Position numbers and translations under genes: made by a program. The notes below the pieces were generated by a model. The model was not told the origin of the DNA and ran no database searches. It was given only the letters and a program-made list of their open reading frames with translations. DNA of 64,000 nucleotides from Lineus longissimus (Eukaryota; Nemertea; Pilidiophora; Heteronemertea; Lineidae): positions 5,458,001-5,522,000 of the forward strand of contig NC_088321.1 of the NCBI RefSeq assembly GCF_910592395.1, written 5' to 3'. Below, piece after piece: positions 55,453-64,000 of this stretch (positions are counted from its first letter, which is position 1; each line of letters begins with the position of its first letter).

Positions 55453-55856
55453 TAAATTAAGCTCGCCAAGAGTCGACTAAATTTACGGTAACCCTGGCCT
55501 ACGATTTATCGACAGAGTCACCGAGCGAAGGATAACTCTTCGAACGTGTCACCCGACTAATGGCGCAAAGTTAATTGCTGTTGCACCGAATTTGACTGCG
55601 CTGGCTGTGGCTCAGCAGAAACTAGTTTAATTCTGCCAATTTCTCGACACGAACAAAGCTAAATTAACAACAATATATAATACTCGATTAAAACTCCAGC
55701 CGGGATTTAAAGATTTTTCAAAGTTATTTTGTACTGACATATTATCCGGGTTTTTGATTTGACGTATTTTACAACGTCACAGAGCCTGGTCAAATAGTGT
55801 AAATTGACCGTATTTATTACATTTGCGATATTATTTACGATAAAGGAGGTCGAAGA
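55453..55856. other. Gap between virus-like ORFs
   Basis: No open frame. AT-rich, with TATTTATTAC about 45 bases before the next ATG, possibly a TATA-like element. Confidence 0.35.
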
Positions 55857-56504
55857 ATGGATTCCATAGGCAATGACCTATCATTTGACAAAAAATGTCT
55901 GTACAATTTATGCGATAAGATGACAGCGGCAAATGCATTTTAAGATGACGTAGATTACCACTTGTTATACGAAAGGATTGAGAGCCTAAGATCCTGGTCC
56001 GACTTTGTCTCCTATCTCTTTCATGAACTTAAACAGACGCAGTGCATATTTTGCAGTACTTTGGAGGGCGGTTTAATCTTGCCCGATGTTGAATCTTATA
56101 GGGGATGCGAGATCGAGTTTTTTGTGAACGTGAGTAATGGTACGGAAGAGGAATGCACTGTACAGATTATAAAATGTTTAGGGATGCTCCCCTGTTTTGA
56201 AACACCACACATGTATGGCGCTTTGGATCGCTTTCAATTTGAAAACAAATTTGTCAAACAAATGATTTGTGCCAATGTTAGCGTTGGTAATTATTATAAA
56301 CATGTTCGACCAGTTCTGTCGGCCAACAACAGGATGCTAGACGGTCGACTTTTTGTTAAAAAATGGTTAAGCCTAGTTAATGAACATCTATTTCGCCTGG
56401 TGTTACCTGACAAAAAAGAGGGCTTTTGTTTCGATGCAACGACTAATTTTTGCTGGCCGGACGTCAATAGTGCTGATTTGTACATATGCTGGATTGACCT
56501 ATAA
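55857..56504 (+). pseudogene. Virus-like ORF A, premature stop
   Basis: An ATG at 55857 opens a frame that is interrupted by TAA at 55941-55943 and then stays open in the same frame to 56504 (about 215 codons). The product is not recognised. It is cysteine-containing and looks globular (segments YRGCEIEFFVNVS, FENKFVKQMICANV, LVNEHLFRLVLPDKKEGF). No introns or signal peptide. It starts a run of closely spaced ORFs on one strand (42 bp to the next), as in compact DNA virus genomes. Structural protein is one possibility, without sequence proof. Confidence 0.5.
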
Positions 56505-56546
56505 CACCGTTGTCCGTCGCTTCTGCAGAAATTTCCAAAAGCACCT

Positions 56547-57323
56547 ATGTTACAGGCAAGCCCTAATCCTGTGATTGATACGAACCCTTTCAACTTTGAT
56601 ACAAGTGATGCGGCCTTTGATCTCAGTCTTGACAGCTTCTTAGTGGAGCCCGCATTCAATCAACATCAAGTAGACAAATCTGATGCGCCTATTATCAACG
56701 GCGGCAGTATTGGCGTCCTCACTGGTGGTGCCTGACACATCAGGTGTTCCGACTACATCAAACCTAACTTCATTCTGTACAAACCGCCCCCCGTCAGAGC
56801 ATCAATTGCGCGAAAACAATTTAACGACAAAATCGGGGAAGCTTAAAACTACAAAACGCCCCCCCCCCGTCAGAGCATCAATTCTTCGAAAACAATTTAA
56901 AGACAAAATCGGACAAGATTAAAAATACAAACCGCCTCCCGTCAAAGCATCAATTGCGCGAAAACAATGACTGAGAGGCAAAATCAGGCAAGACTAAAAC
57001 TAAGAGAAAAGCCGCATCCTCAAACAAAAACAACACGAGACAAAAAGACCCCACGGAGGCAAACTCCTAAAGCTCCGAGCATTCCTGTCTTGGACATGCC
57101 ATTAGAAAATTTTCTCGAACCTACCAATGTGTCGACGATCCGTGCAATCACTGCTTCACCTCTATTATCAATCGGCATTTCAACAGATGACGAAAGCTTT
57201 TCTGACAATGAGGATGAGACTGCCAAGGAAAGGCAACCAGGTCTTAAAGTTTCTGTTGAAAGTCAATCAGAGGCTCCATCATTAAGTAGCATTATAGAAA
57301 ATGTGAATGAAATTGCCGAATAA
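56547..57323 (+). pseudogene. Virus-like ORF B/C: Ser/Pro/Lys-rich protein with internal repeats, frameshifted
   Basis: The frame starting at 56547 (Asp/Phe/Ser-rich, DTNPFNFDTSDAAFDLSLDS) stops at 56735. Coding character continues in another frame through a proline-lysine repeat (PPPVRASILRKQF) and then in the frame 56967-57323, which ends in an acidic serine-rich region (STDDESFSDNEDE). The low-complexity basic then acidic composition suggests a disordered phosphoprotein. Two frame changes coincide with repeat-associated indels at 56786-57005. The three pieces may be one original gene or neighbouring genes; not resolved. The end overlaps the next ORF by 17 bases. Confidence 0.45.
56786..57005 (+). 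repeat. Three tandem units of 72-76 bp inside virus-like ORF B/C
   Basis: Units begin at 56786, 56858 and 56934 with GCC(C/T)CCCGTCA(G/A)AGCATCAATT, followed by CGAAAACAAT. Poly(C) length differs between units, which shifts the frame. Confidence 0.85.
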
Positions 57324-58380
57324 CAAAATGTCCTTCAAACGAACGAAACCTTTACAAATGTTGTCGGACTACTGGAAAAAAATATATGGAGCTAAGTTGG
57401 ACAACGCTGACAAATATTTTGCAGCTCTCCTCGATCGAAGTTGCGCATACAATGACTCAGGAATCTTACAACGTTTTGGCAATATCATTTGTAAAACGGG
57501 TTTTTCGCGACAGGACTGCACAGCAGACAATCTTGGACAAAATTACCCCATTCATATGACGTTTTTGCGGACCTTACAAAAAAGTCAATCAAAAATGACC
57601 GAGCTAGCAAAATATATCGAAAGTGTAGAACTGATAATTAATAGCGCCTTGTTTGAAGAAGAGCAAAATGTACATTCCTTGTGGATTGAACACGCTGCTA
57701 CTTTGAAGTCACCGCAGGCTATACTAGTATTGTCAGATCTCGATAGGAGATTAACTGATTATGGTTTAGAGTTTGATGCGAAATTAAAGGAGTTTGAAAC
57801 TCAACTTTCGACTAAGACGATTGAACGAGAACTTTTGACCATAGAAGTTCTTTCAAGAGACACTTCAAATCAATTGAAAAGTTTCTGACAGGGCGCTTTT
57901 TCCACGGCCAAACTAGCTGATATCATTTTCAGAGCTGTGACCAGCATGAGCAGCTTAGTCCACGATGCAAATCAGATTATTCAAGAATCCTCAAAGCAGT
58001 CAAAAACCCTCTCCGCCGCGAGTAATTTGCGATTAACACATAAGAAAGATTTTGGGTATGCTGATTTCAAAAGCTCGTACAAGACTTGGGACAGATCTAT
58101 CACCCTTTATCCGCTTCCGTGGAGCAATTTAGCTCTCGAATATCACCTTGGTCACAGCTTGAGATGGAATTTACGACTGTGCGCAAGGTGCTCCGGGGTG
58201 GCTTACTGGGCTTTGCGCAACGAAACGAAACGAGCGAAATGGGGGAGCGACCATTATGTTTTACCCCGGTACGTCAAGTTCGATACATGGTGTCAGTCAC
58301 CAGTGAGTGATGACCCACATCCACCCAGGCAGCTGAGACACATGTCTTGTTGGACGTGCCTACCGATTTTTACTAAATAA
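57307..58380 (+). pseudogene. Virus-like ORF D with in-frame TGA
   Basis: Start at ATG 57307 (overlapping the previous ORF) or ATG 57328. The frame is open to 57885, meets TGA at 57886-57888, and stays open in the same frame to a TAA at 58378-58380. The first 190 residues look mostly helical (SKMTELAKYIESVELIINS, DAKLKEFETQLSTKTIERE) with scattered cysteines. The part after the TGA begins with a helical stretch (LADIIFRAVTSMSSLVHD) consistent with continuation. The far C terminus (from about 58100) has a different composition and may be unrelated sequence. Family unknown. A poly(A) signal overlaps the final stop. Confidence 0.5.
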
Positions 58381-58381
58381 A
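58376..58381 (+). terminator. AATAAA poly(A) signal overlapping a stop codon
   Basis: AATAAA shares bases with the TAA of ORF D. Overlap of stop and poly(A) signal is common in compact DNA virus genes. Confidence 0.5.
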
Positions 58382-59745
58382 AGCATAACTTCACTTCACA
58401 CTTTTTGGGGTTGAAAATGTACTCACGTAAATCACCAAAATTACATGCCAAATTCGCACATGACCTGTTATTTCTCAAAGCTTGGAAGCTCAAATGTCTG
58501 AATGTAATGTATGCGCGTAGTGTATACTCTCAGCAAGCGAATAGTTTTGGTCGTCGGTTTTTGATACGAATCATTTCCTGTATGGCCGTTACAAGCCGTT
58601 GTCTGAATATGATGTGAACCTGTTTACCGTTCAATGCTGCTCCCTGTGACGCTGTACCCGCAAATGTTCAATGAACAAAATGCTGATAATGACTTACACG
58701 GCTTGTTCGCATCGTAAACATAGTGGTACCCGGGTTAACTGTCTTTGCGTTTGGCCTAATTTTACAACGATTACTACCCATGTAACCACGATCTAGGATG
58801 GACAGGCTGTGTATTATGAATAGGAAAAGTCACCTAGGGACCGTTGCGTAGAATACTTTTTTGGCGAAATATTGCGGAAAGTCCAGTAAGCCCTCCGGGG
58901 TCGCCTATCAAAAGAGCCGAGTCTCTAAGCCAACCAATATTCCAGTGTCTGCTTTTCTGCGTTATAAGAATTGATTTTCAATGAAATACAAAATAAATGT
59001 ATGGGGAATTCAATCACAAAGAAGCACTGTCTAATTTGCATGCTATTTGACACATGTTTGACGTTACAGGCGTGCGAATAATCATATGTAAATAGCATTC
59101 CGCGAAGATGACGTCACTGCAGCTGCTGCCCTCTATTTCCCCATCGCTGAATTACAGGCAATGTCGGAAAAACATGCGGTTTCGTAATGGATTCAGGCTT
59201 TCTAACTAGGGCAGTTATCTGGCACATGTCCGAGTGTTGGAAATACTACATAATTGTTCTGAATATTTCTCTCTCTGACTCTATGGTATCATTCATGCTA
59301 AAAACAATGCAGGGTCAAAGATAATTGACTTTAAAAAAGCTCAAATGCGTAGAAATAAGTGTCGATGGCCGACTGTCACGTGACTAAAACGTCATCAATA
59401 TCTTCTGCAAATGACCTTGTGAGCTATAAATAGTAACTTCGCGGGATGCTATTGGCTCAAATGGTAAATGCACATGCAACAATGTCTCTCCTGACGCCTC
59501 TGCTCATAAAACCAATATGGGCAGCGACTACGAGCCTGTTATCGAGTCCTTGCAAGCGACTATTGAAACTCATTTGCGGAAGATGCCAACAACGAAATGC
59601 GGGCAGTTGATCGGGTTAAAGTGATGGCGAAGATCTTGTCAATGAGGTTTGGAAGATGAATGAAATGGTCCAGGGACCATGTGCTCACCTGTGTCAAAGG
59701 GAAGGCTGTGGGGTCAGTGATTCTGACATTGGTAAAGCTGTATAT
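58382..59745. other. No supported gene
   Basis: No recognisable domain. The sequence no longer shows the dense same-strand ORF pattern. Confidence 0.45.
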
Positions 59746-59749
59746 ATCA

Positions 59750-60046
59750 TCAATTTTTATGGTCAGACCTGCAATTGTCAATGACCCCTGTATGGTCCAC
59801 ATGATGTGCATTTGTAAATACACAGTCTAATTTGGTGTGGTAATCAGTTGTTTCTTCAGTGACTGTTTGTTTCATGTTATATTCCTGGAGAAAGAATTCT
59901 TCAAGTTTGGCATTGAACTTTTCACCTCCCACTATTGAATTGGGTAGTTGTAAAACAAGAAACACAGAAACGAAACAGAAACACAGAAACACAGAAACGA
60001 AACGCAGAAACCAGTCTTGTGGCGAATTCTGGTCTGCAGACTCCAT
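59750..60046 (-). pseudogene. C-terminal fragment of an endonuclease/exonuclease/phosphatase-family endonuclease
   Basis: The minus strand encodes KFNAKLEEFFLQEYNMKQ, then TEETTDYHTKLDCVFTN .. DNCRSDHK. The TTD..KLDCVF and SDH motifs are the last blocks of a transposon-associated endonuclease, as in Helitron-linked or LINE enzymes. The N-terminal part is replaced by a GTTTCT-repeat stretch (59955-60006), so this copy is broken. No reverse transcriptase or helicase lies nearby. Confidence 0.5.
59936..60006 (+). repeat. GAAACA-repeat segment, copy 1
   Basis: ATTGAATTGGGTAGTTGTAA followed by AACAAGAAACACAGAAACG repeats. The same unit occurs in inverted orientation at 61040-61097, so this is a piece of a dispersed element. 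Confidence 0.75.
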
Positions 60047-60276
60047 CTTGTTGCCATGGTTGTGGCCGCGAACGCGGGTGTAACTAAAATTGGTATTCAG
60101 TCGGAATGGAAGGAGGAATGCTCATTTCCCAATACCCCTTTTAGCCTCATCAACGTGTGCGCAGATTTTGATCGTGCCCCTGACCATGCCGATCCACCAT
60201 CTGTAGGGCATGAGGACTTTATGATCGATATGAGCCGCCAGTAAGTCGGCATGACCAATGACCAGAACACGACCAT

Positions 60277-60437
60277 AGGCCTGCTAGGAATGTACAATAG
60301 AACATGACTCTCTATTCGAAGGACTATTTTCTATTTACACTGACCTCCCCAATACACTACATGTATGTACTACACGGCGTAAATAGAAAATAGTCCTTCG
60401 AATAGCGAGTCCTGTTCTTTTGTACATTCCATGGCCT
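60277..60437. repeat. Hairpin MITE-like inverted repeat
   Basis: Arms of about 60 bp (AGGCC .. GGAATGTACAA .. GAACA .. GACTC .. CTATTCGAAGGACTATTT) are inverted around a 38-bp centre, with a few mismatches. No coding content. Confidence 0.8.
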
Positions 60438-61039
60438 GTGCACAACACTAGGCTGAACTTCCCTACTGCAACCTCATTAACATAAACAGATATTTAAAGG
60501 GACTATTTAAAGGCAGCAGCTGGGCAGGCAAGATTGAGTTACTCCAAGTCCAAGTCTAGTGCCCGCCCGCCCCCCCCCCCTCCCACTTTACTCTATTCTA
60601 GTCGCCAAAATTGGTCTCTCACGTCTCACATAACGTCGAAATGATTCACCCATGTACTGGTACCGTACCTTGCATTTAGTGCTGCATCAGACGGGATTTG
60701 TAGGATGATCCTGGTACTTCATGTAAATTGAACACTACAAGGCAAGATGTTGCACTGCACCTTCATTTAAAATAACATGCTGTAGGAATCGAATCGAACC
60801 TACCAAAGTACTACACCACCACCTCAAAAGACTTCACCCATATCGTGCCGCCCCCCCCCCCCCCCCCCCCCCAAGTTGCTCCATGAATCCCCTCAACAAC
60901 TCTATTGCATTCCGGCTGGCCGCAACCCACCAACCTGAGATTTTACTTTTAAACGACAATAACAACGGATTGGGCAAGGAAAGTATCGGCGTGCCGCTTG
61001 ATTCCAACTTTTATGAAAACCCGTTTGATTTTCGTTTCT
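60438..61039. other. No supported gene
   Basis: Contains poly(C) tracts near 60568 and 60848. Nothing else recognised. Confidence 0.45.
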
Positions 61040-61097
61040 GCGTTTCTGTTTCGTTTCTGTGTTTCTTGTTTTACAACTACCCTATTGAATTCATGTT
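61040..61097 (-). repeat. GAAACA-repeat segment, copy 2
   Basis: Reverse complement of the unit at 59936-60006, including GGGTAGTTGTAAAACAAGAA. Confidence 0.75.
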
Positions 61098-61195
61098 GAA
61101 GTCACCAAGAATGACATATGTTTCAGTCGGCTGGTATGATCGGAGGCAGGTGGTGTTGGCCTCCTATTGGCCAAACTGTGAATTGTATTACGCCA

Positions 61196-61387
61196 AGATT
61201 CGGTCTCTGAGTAGGGGTCACCCAGGGGTACATTTGTACCAAGTTTGAGATATCTGGCTAAAGTGGTTACGAAACGTGCAACCACCGACTAACGGTGTTG
61301 CTGCTGACAAACTTTGACCTCTGTGACCTTCAAAAGTAGGTCAAATCAAAAACCCGGAGGATATGTGATGTCCCATTGGTAGAAGTA
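61196..61387 (+). repeat. Dispersed repeat family member, copy 1
   Basis: From ATTCGGTCTCTGAGTAG to ATGTCCCATTGGTAGAAGTA this matches 62430-62627. Shared words include CGACAAACTTTGACCTCTGTG-like and AAAAACCCGGAGGATATGTG blocks. Confidence 0.85.
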
Positions 61388-62323
61388 TTGCGGAGTCCCA
61401 GTTGCAGCATCCTGGTTGCAGCAGAAACGTTATAGGCCGTAGATCTTGCTATCCTCAAAGACGATGGAAGTACAATGAGTCAGCAGTTGTGTGTGTAATT
61501 CCATGCAGAGTATATAAATCCATACAGAGTAAGATTATATAAAGTTACCAATTAATTCGACGTCCGTTCGAGATGTACATGTAGTTGACAAGGCAGAGTT
61601 CATACAAGATGGTTGATACAGACGTGTTAATGAGCTGGAGCAGCAGAATAGGTTCCTATAGCTGGGGGTCCAAACCAATGATGTAGCCTTTTCGCTTGCT
61701 ATTCCGGAACCCTCAAAGATGATCACAGAGCGACATTATATAGTCTAGCAGTTATGAAACAGTTACGAAACCCAAACTGTTTAATAAACAACAATCACAA
61801 AATAAAGTTATCATACTTGACTTGCTTCAAGAACTGTCAAACCCGCCAATCATTGACCTACCAGACAGGGAATAATTGCATAAAACATGTTAAATGTAAC
61901 TCAAAATGGTCCCTTTAACGACTTGCACCCATTTGCTCGTCATGGACTCCTATGGCTTAGTCATTAAATTCCCAAATAATCACATTTGGAGCCAAAACCT
62001 GACCAAAGGAATGTTATACCCTTACGACGAGACTTTAAGTCGCCTTATGTTTTAGGCTACTACTGAGAAAGGCTTCTCAGGAATTTTATAAACGGTGATA
62101 AGTGCCCTTTTACACGACCACAATTTACGGCTATTTAACAACCGAATTTAATAACTTAATGAAGCCCTAAAATCCCTGTCTGGACAGTAAATCCGGCATT
62201 GAGAGTTATTACATCCACACGGTCAGCCTAGACTGTTTTAAACGGAAGTTACGCCTACTGTACACAATACGTAGTTTACCAATATACATATGAAATTCAT
62301 GATAAAGTAGCCAACTGTAACAG
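61388..62323. other. No supported gene
   Basis: No recognisable domain or repeat. Confidence 0.45.
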
Positions 62324-62850
62324 AAGTACCTACCATACTTTTTTCAAATTTTTGGGACCGGTGATAAGGGAGAAACACAATTTTTCCATTTTTGACCTCT
62401 GGCCCCTGGTGGCAAAACCGTGTATCATATGAGACCGCGATTCGGTCTCTAAGTAGCGGTCACCTAGGGGTACATGTGTACCAAAATAGAGTTCAAAAGC
62501 TTGAGCGGTTACAAAACGTACCACCACCGACTAGCGGCGTTGCTGCCGACAAACTTTGACCTCTGTGACCTTCAAAAGTACGTCAAATCAAAAACCCGGA
62601 GGATATGTGATGTCCCATTGGTAGAAGTACCTACCATATTTTTTTCAAATTTTTCGGACCGGTAATAAGGGGGAAAACACAATATTTCCATTTTTTACCT
62701 CTGGCCCCCTGGTGGCAAAACCGTGTATCATATGAGGCCGCTATTCGGTCTCTGAGTAGCGTGTCTCTGAGTAGCGTTGAGTGGTTACGAAACGTGCCAC
62801 CCATGTCTAACGACGACGACGGACGACGACGGACACTGCGTGATGCTAAA
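62324..62850 (+). repeat. Dispersed repeat family, tandem copies 2 and 3
   Basis: Two head-to-tail units start at about 62324 and 62625 with AAGTACCTACCATA(C/T)TTTTTTC and share CCGTGTATCATATGAG and TTCGGTCTCT. The second unit is shorter and ends in a GACGACGACGG microsatellite (62811-62834). Confidence 0.85.
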
Positions 62851-62887
62851 GGCTGTGCAAAAACCAGGCGGCATAAGAGTTGCACTT

Positions 62888-63439
62888 GGAAGTTCCATTT
62901 TTCCTGGCAGAAGAAAAGATAGCAGCCTTAGTCGGAGAGGCGGACCGATATGTTAACTGCGTGAAAAATGCTGATATCGGGCCGAGGGAACACTATGGTC
63001 TCTATGATTTAATTGAAACCTATCATGCTCTGCCAACAGGTCTACTACCCGCAGAGTAAGTAACTTGTGCATGCATAGTGCTGCTGCATGATGTTCCATT
63101 AAATTATGGTTTGGGAAAGCTCTTTGTTTGACCTACAGTCAAACCGTATCGAATAACCTCTATTATATTTACCTCGTTGGTTTCTTCTACTATTGCCAGT
63201 TGACTATTCACAGCACAACGTTTTGTCGAGCAACAGCAGTGAGAAAACTGCTAACAGCGGGCCCAGTAGAGTGGGGTCGACATTTGTTGGCGGGCCTCAT
63301 TCTTCATTACGTCGGCATCAACTTTAACACGATTGGCACGAGAAGCGATGCCGTCAACGAAGCAGATGGCGATAAGCTTGAAAAATGCAAAAGATACCGC
63401 CGCTGGTCTCAGACTGCCAACTACAACTGTTCCTGCTAA
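62888..63439 (+). CDS. Unidentified virus-like or host coding region, possibly spliced
   Basis: An open frame from 62889 runs to GAG TAA at 63059. A consensus donor A|GTAAGT overlaps this stop at 63056. An acceptor CTACAG at about 63137 would join it in phase to the open frame ending in TAA at 63437-63439. The first part is acidic and helical (FFLAEEKIAALVGEADRYV). The second has a hydrophobic start (NLYYIYLVGFFYYC) and HLLAGLILHYVGINF. No family is recognised. A second open frame (63333-63548) with a threonine- and aspartate-rich run (DDDTTTTTDDDDE) overlaps its end and may be the original C terminus after an indel. Splicing is inferred from signal and phase only. Confidence 0.35.
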
Positions 63440-63603
63440 CCTTGTTGATTATGTTGACGATGATACAACCACGACTACGGACGATGATGATGAGTCTGTC
63501 TTAAGCGTTAGCAATGCATGCGCAGAGCAAAGCGTAGCCTGTCTTTGACTTACGCAGAAGGCACGGTTGTCCGAGCTTTGCTCTTTGGGCTATAATATTT
63601 TTA

Positions 63604-63966
63604 GTGCAGAAGTGTATGACTATTTTCATGGAGGATGGTCCTTTTAGGCCTGATAGCATCTTGCTCAATGTTCGCACAGGCATTTACATCGATTGCCCGC
63701 CGGGTTACTATGCTGAAGTTATCTCCATTCCCTACGCAGGTTTTCGAATCGCTGTAAGATCGCTCATTTTAGTCGGGGTACAACTGAAACCAGATACAGT
63801 TGTGCTTGATAAACCAATAGCCGTAGGTTTCACCTGCCTTGAACTCAGCAAATTACACACTTACAAATTTCATTATGGTTTCATTCGACCAATTTATGGA
63901 AATAACTGTCAACTGCTGGTGACCGACACTGATTCGTTAACATACGTCAGTAAAATCACATTGTAA
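63604..63966 (+). CDS. Composite ORF: dUTPase-like segment joined to a family-B DNA polymerase motif
   Basis: About 120 codons. Residues 20-60 (VRTGIYIDCPPGYYAEV .. VGVQLKP) resemble the beta-strand core of dUTPase-like proteins, which hydrolyse dUTP, but I see no full set of dUTPase motifs. From about residue 70 the sequence VGFTCLELSKLH .. FHYGFIRPIYG .. LLVTDTDSLTY matches the region around the catalytic TDTDSL motif of protein-primed family-B DNA polymerases of Maverick, adintovirus or related elements. The polymerase part is only about 50 residues and stops at TAA, so it cannot be active. Either two viral genes are fused by deletion, or the first part is an unrecognised polymerase region. 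An upstream in-frame start is unclear. Confidence 0.5.
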   Translation: MQKCMTIFMEDGPFRPDSILLNVRTGIYIDCPPGYYAEVISIPYAGFRIAVRSLILVGVQLKPDTVVLDKPIAVGFTCLELSKLHTYKFHYGFIRPIYGNNCQLLVTDTDSLTYVSKITL

Positions 63967-64000
63967 ATGAGAACATCTGGGCCAATCGAAAATACTTTTA

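Noticed and set aside
1-64000. CRISPR arrays, bacterial operons or tRNA genes
   Set aside because: The tandem arrays lack unique spacers of constant length, and no cloverleaf with A and B boxes was recognised.

Overview
The window looks like genomic DNA from a metazoan, most likely a marine invertebrate. The reasons are several animal-type retrotransposon lineages, spliced-gene signals (GTAAGT/GTGAGT donors, TTTCAG acceptors), AATAAA signals, and many ACATGTAC-type words common in mollusc and other lophotrochozoan genomes. The phylum is a guess; no marker gene fixes it. There is no prokaryotic operon structure and no rRNA, tRNA or CRISPR array that I could recognise. Most of the 64 kb is nested mobile DNA of different ages.

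Layout. 1-3.6 kb: parts of a minus-strand spliced host gene, including a tandem array of three 9-nt microexon-like cassettes at about 404-bp spacing. 4.4-14.2 kb: non-coding, with two foldback elements whose arms are built from short tandem words (one with a perfect 9-bp target duplication), a TA-flanked MITE, duplicated segments and a perfect 26-bp hairpin. 15.2-24.7 kb: a LINE RNase H 3' end interrupted by a complete, very young Ty3/Gypsy-type LTR retrotransposon (minus strand; 180-bp LTRs identical by eye, CTGCT duplication, PBS, PPT). It carries an SGNH-hydrolase ORF upstream of gag and a TTTAAAC slippery heptamer at the gag stop. 25.4-28.1 kb: a pogo-like MITE and a foldback element with a perfect 10-bp duplication that contains a captured protein-kinase exon. 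28.4-35.1 kb: a decayed Gypsy element broken by a 2.1-kb TIR element with a perfect 9-bp duplication.

35.2-39.6 kb: a frameshifted LINE (minus). 40.7-44.15 kb: a 5'-truncated LINE with an intact reverse-transcriptase frame, flanked by perfect 148-bp direct repeats. 45.6-46.3 kb: a broken zinc-finger gene. 48.4-51.4 kb: a decayed L1-like LINE with another foldback element between its ORFs. 53-54 kb: tandem and inverted repeats. 54.1-58.4 kb: an island of same-strand, intronless, partly overlapping ORFs with premature stops and frameshifts that reads like an endogenised large DNA virus fragment (kinase-like N-lobe, unidentified proteins, poly(A) signal overlapping a stop codon). 59.5-62.9 kb: endonuclease fragment, inverted repeats and a dispersed repeat family. 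62.9-64 kb: more virus-like ORFs, ending with a composite frame joining a dUTPase-like segment to a family-B DNA polymerase motif.

The strongest candidates for something undescribed are the SGNH-carrying LTR element with recoding-like signals, the kinase-capturing foldback element, the 148-bp LINE target duplication, the microexon array, and the virus-like island.
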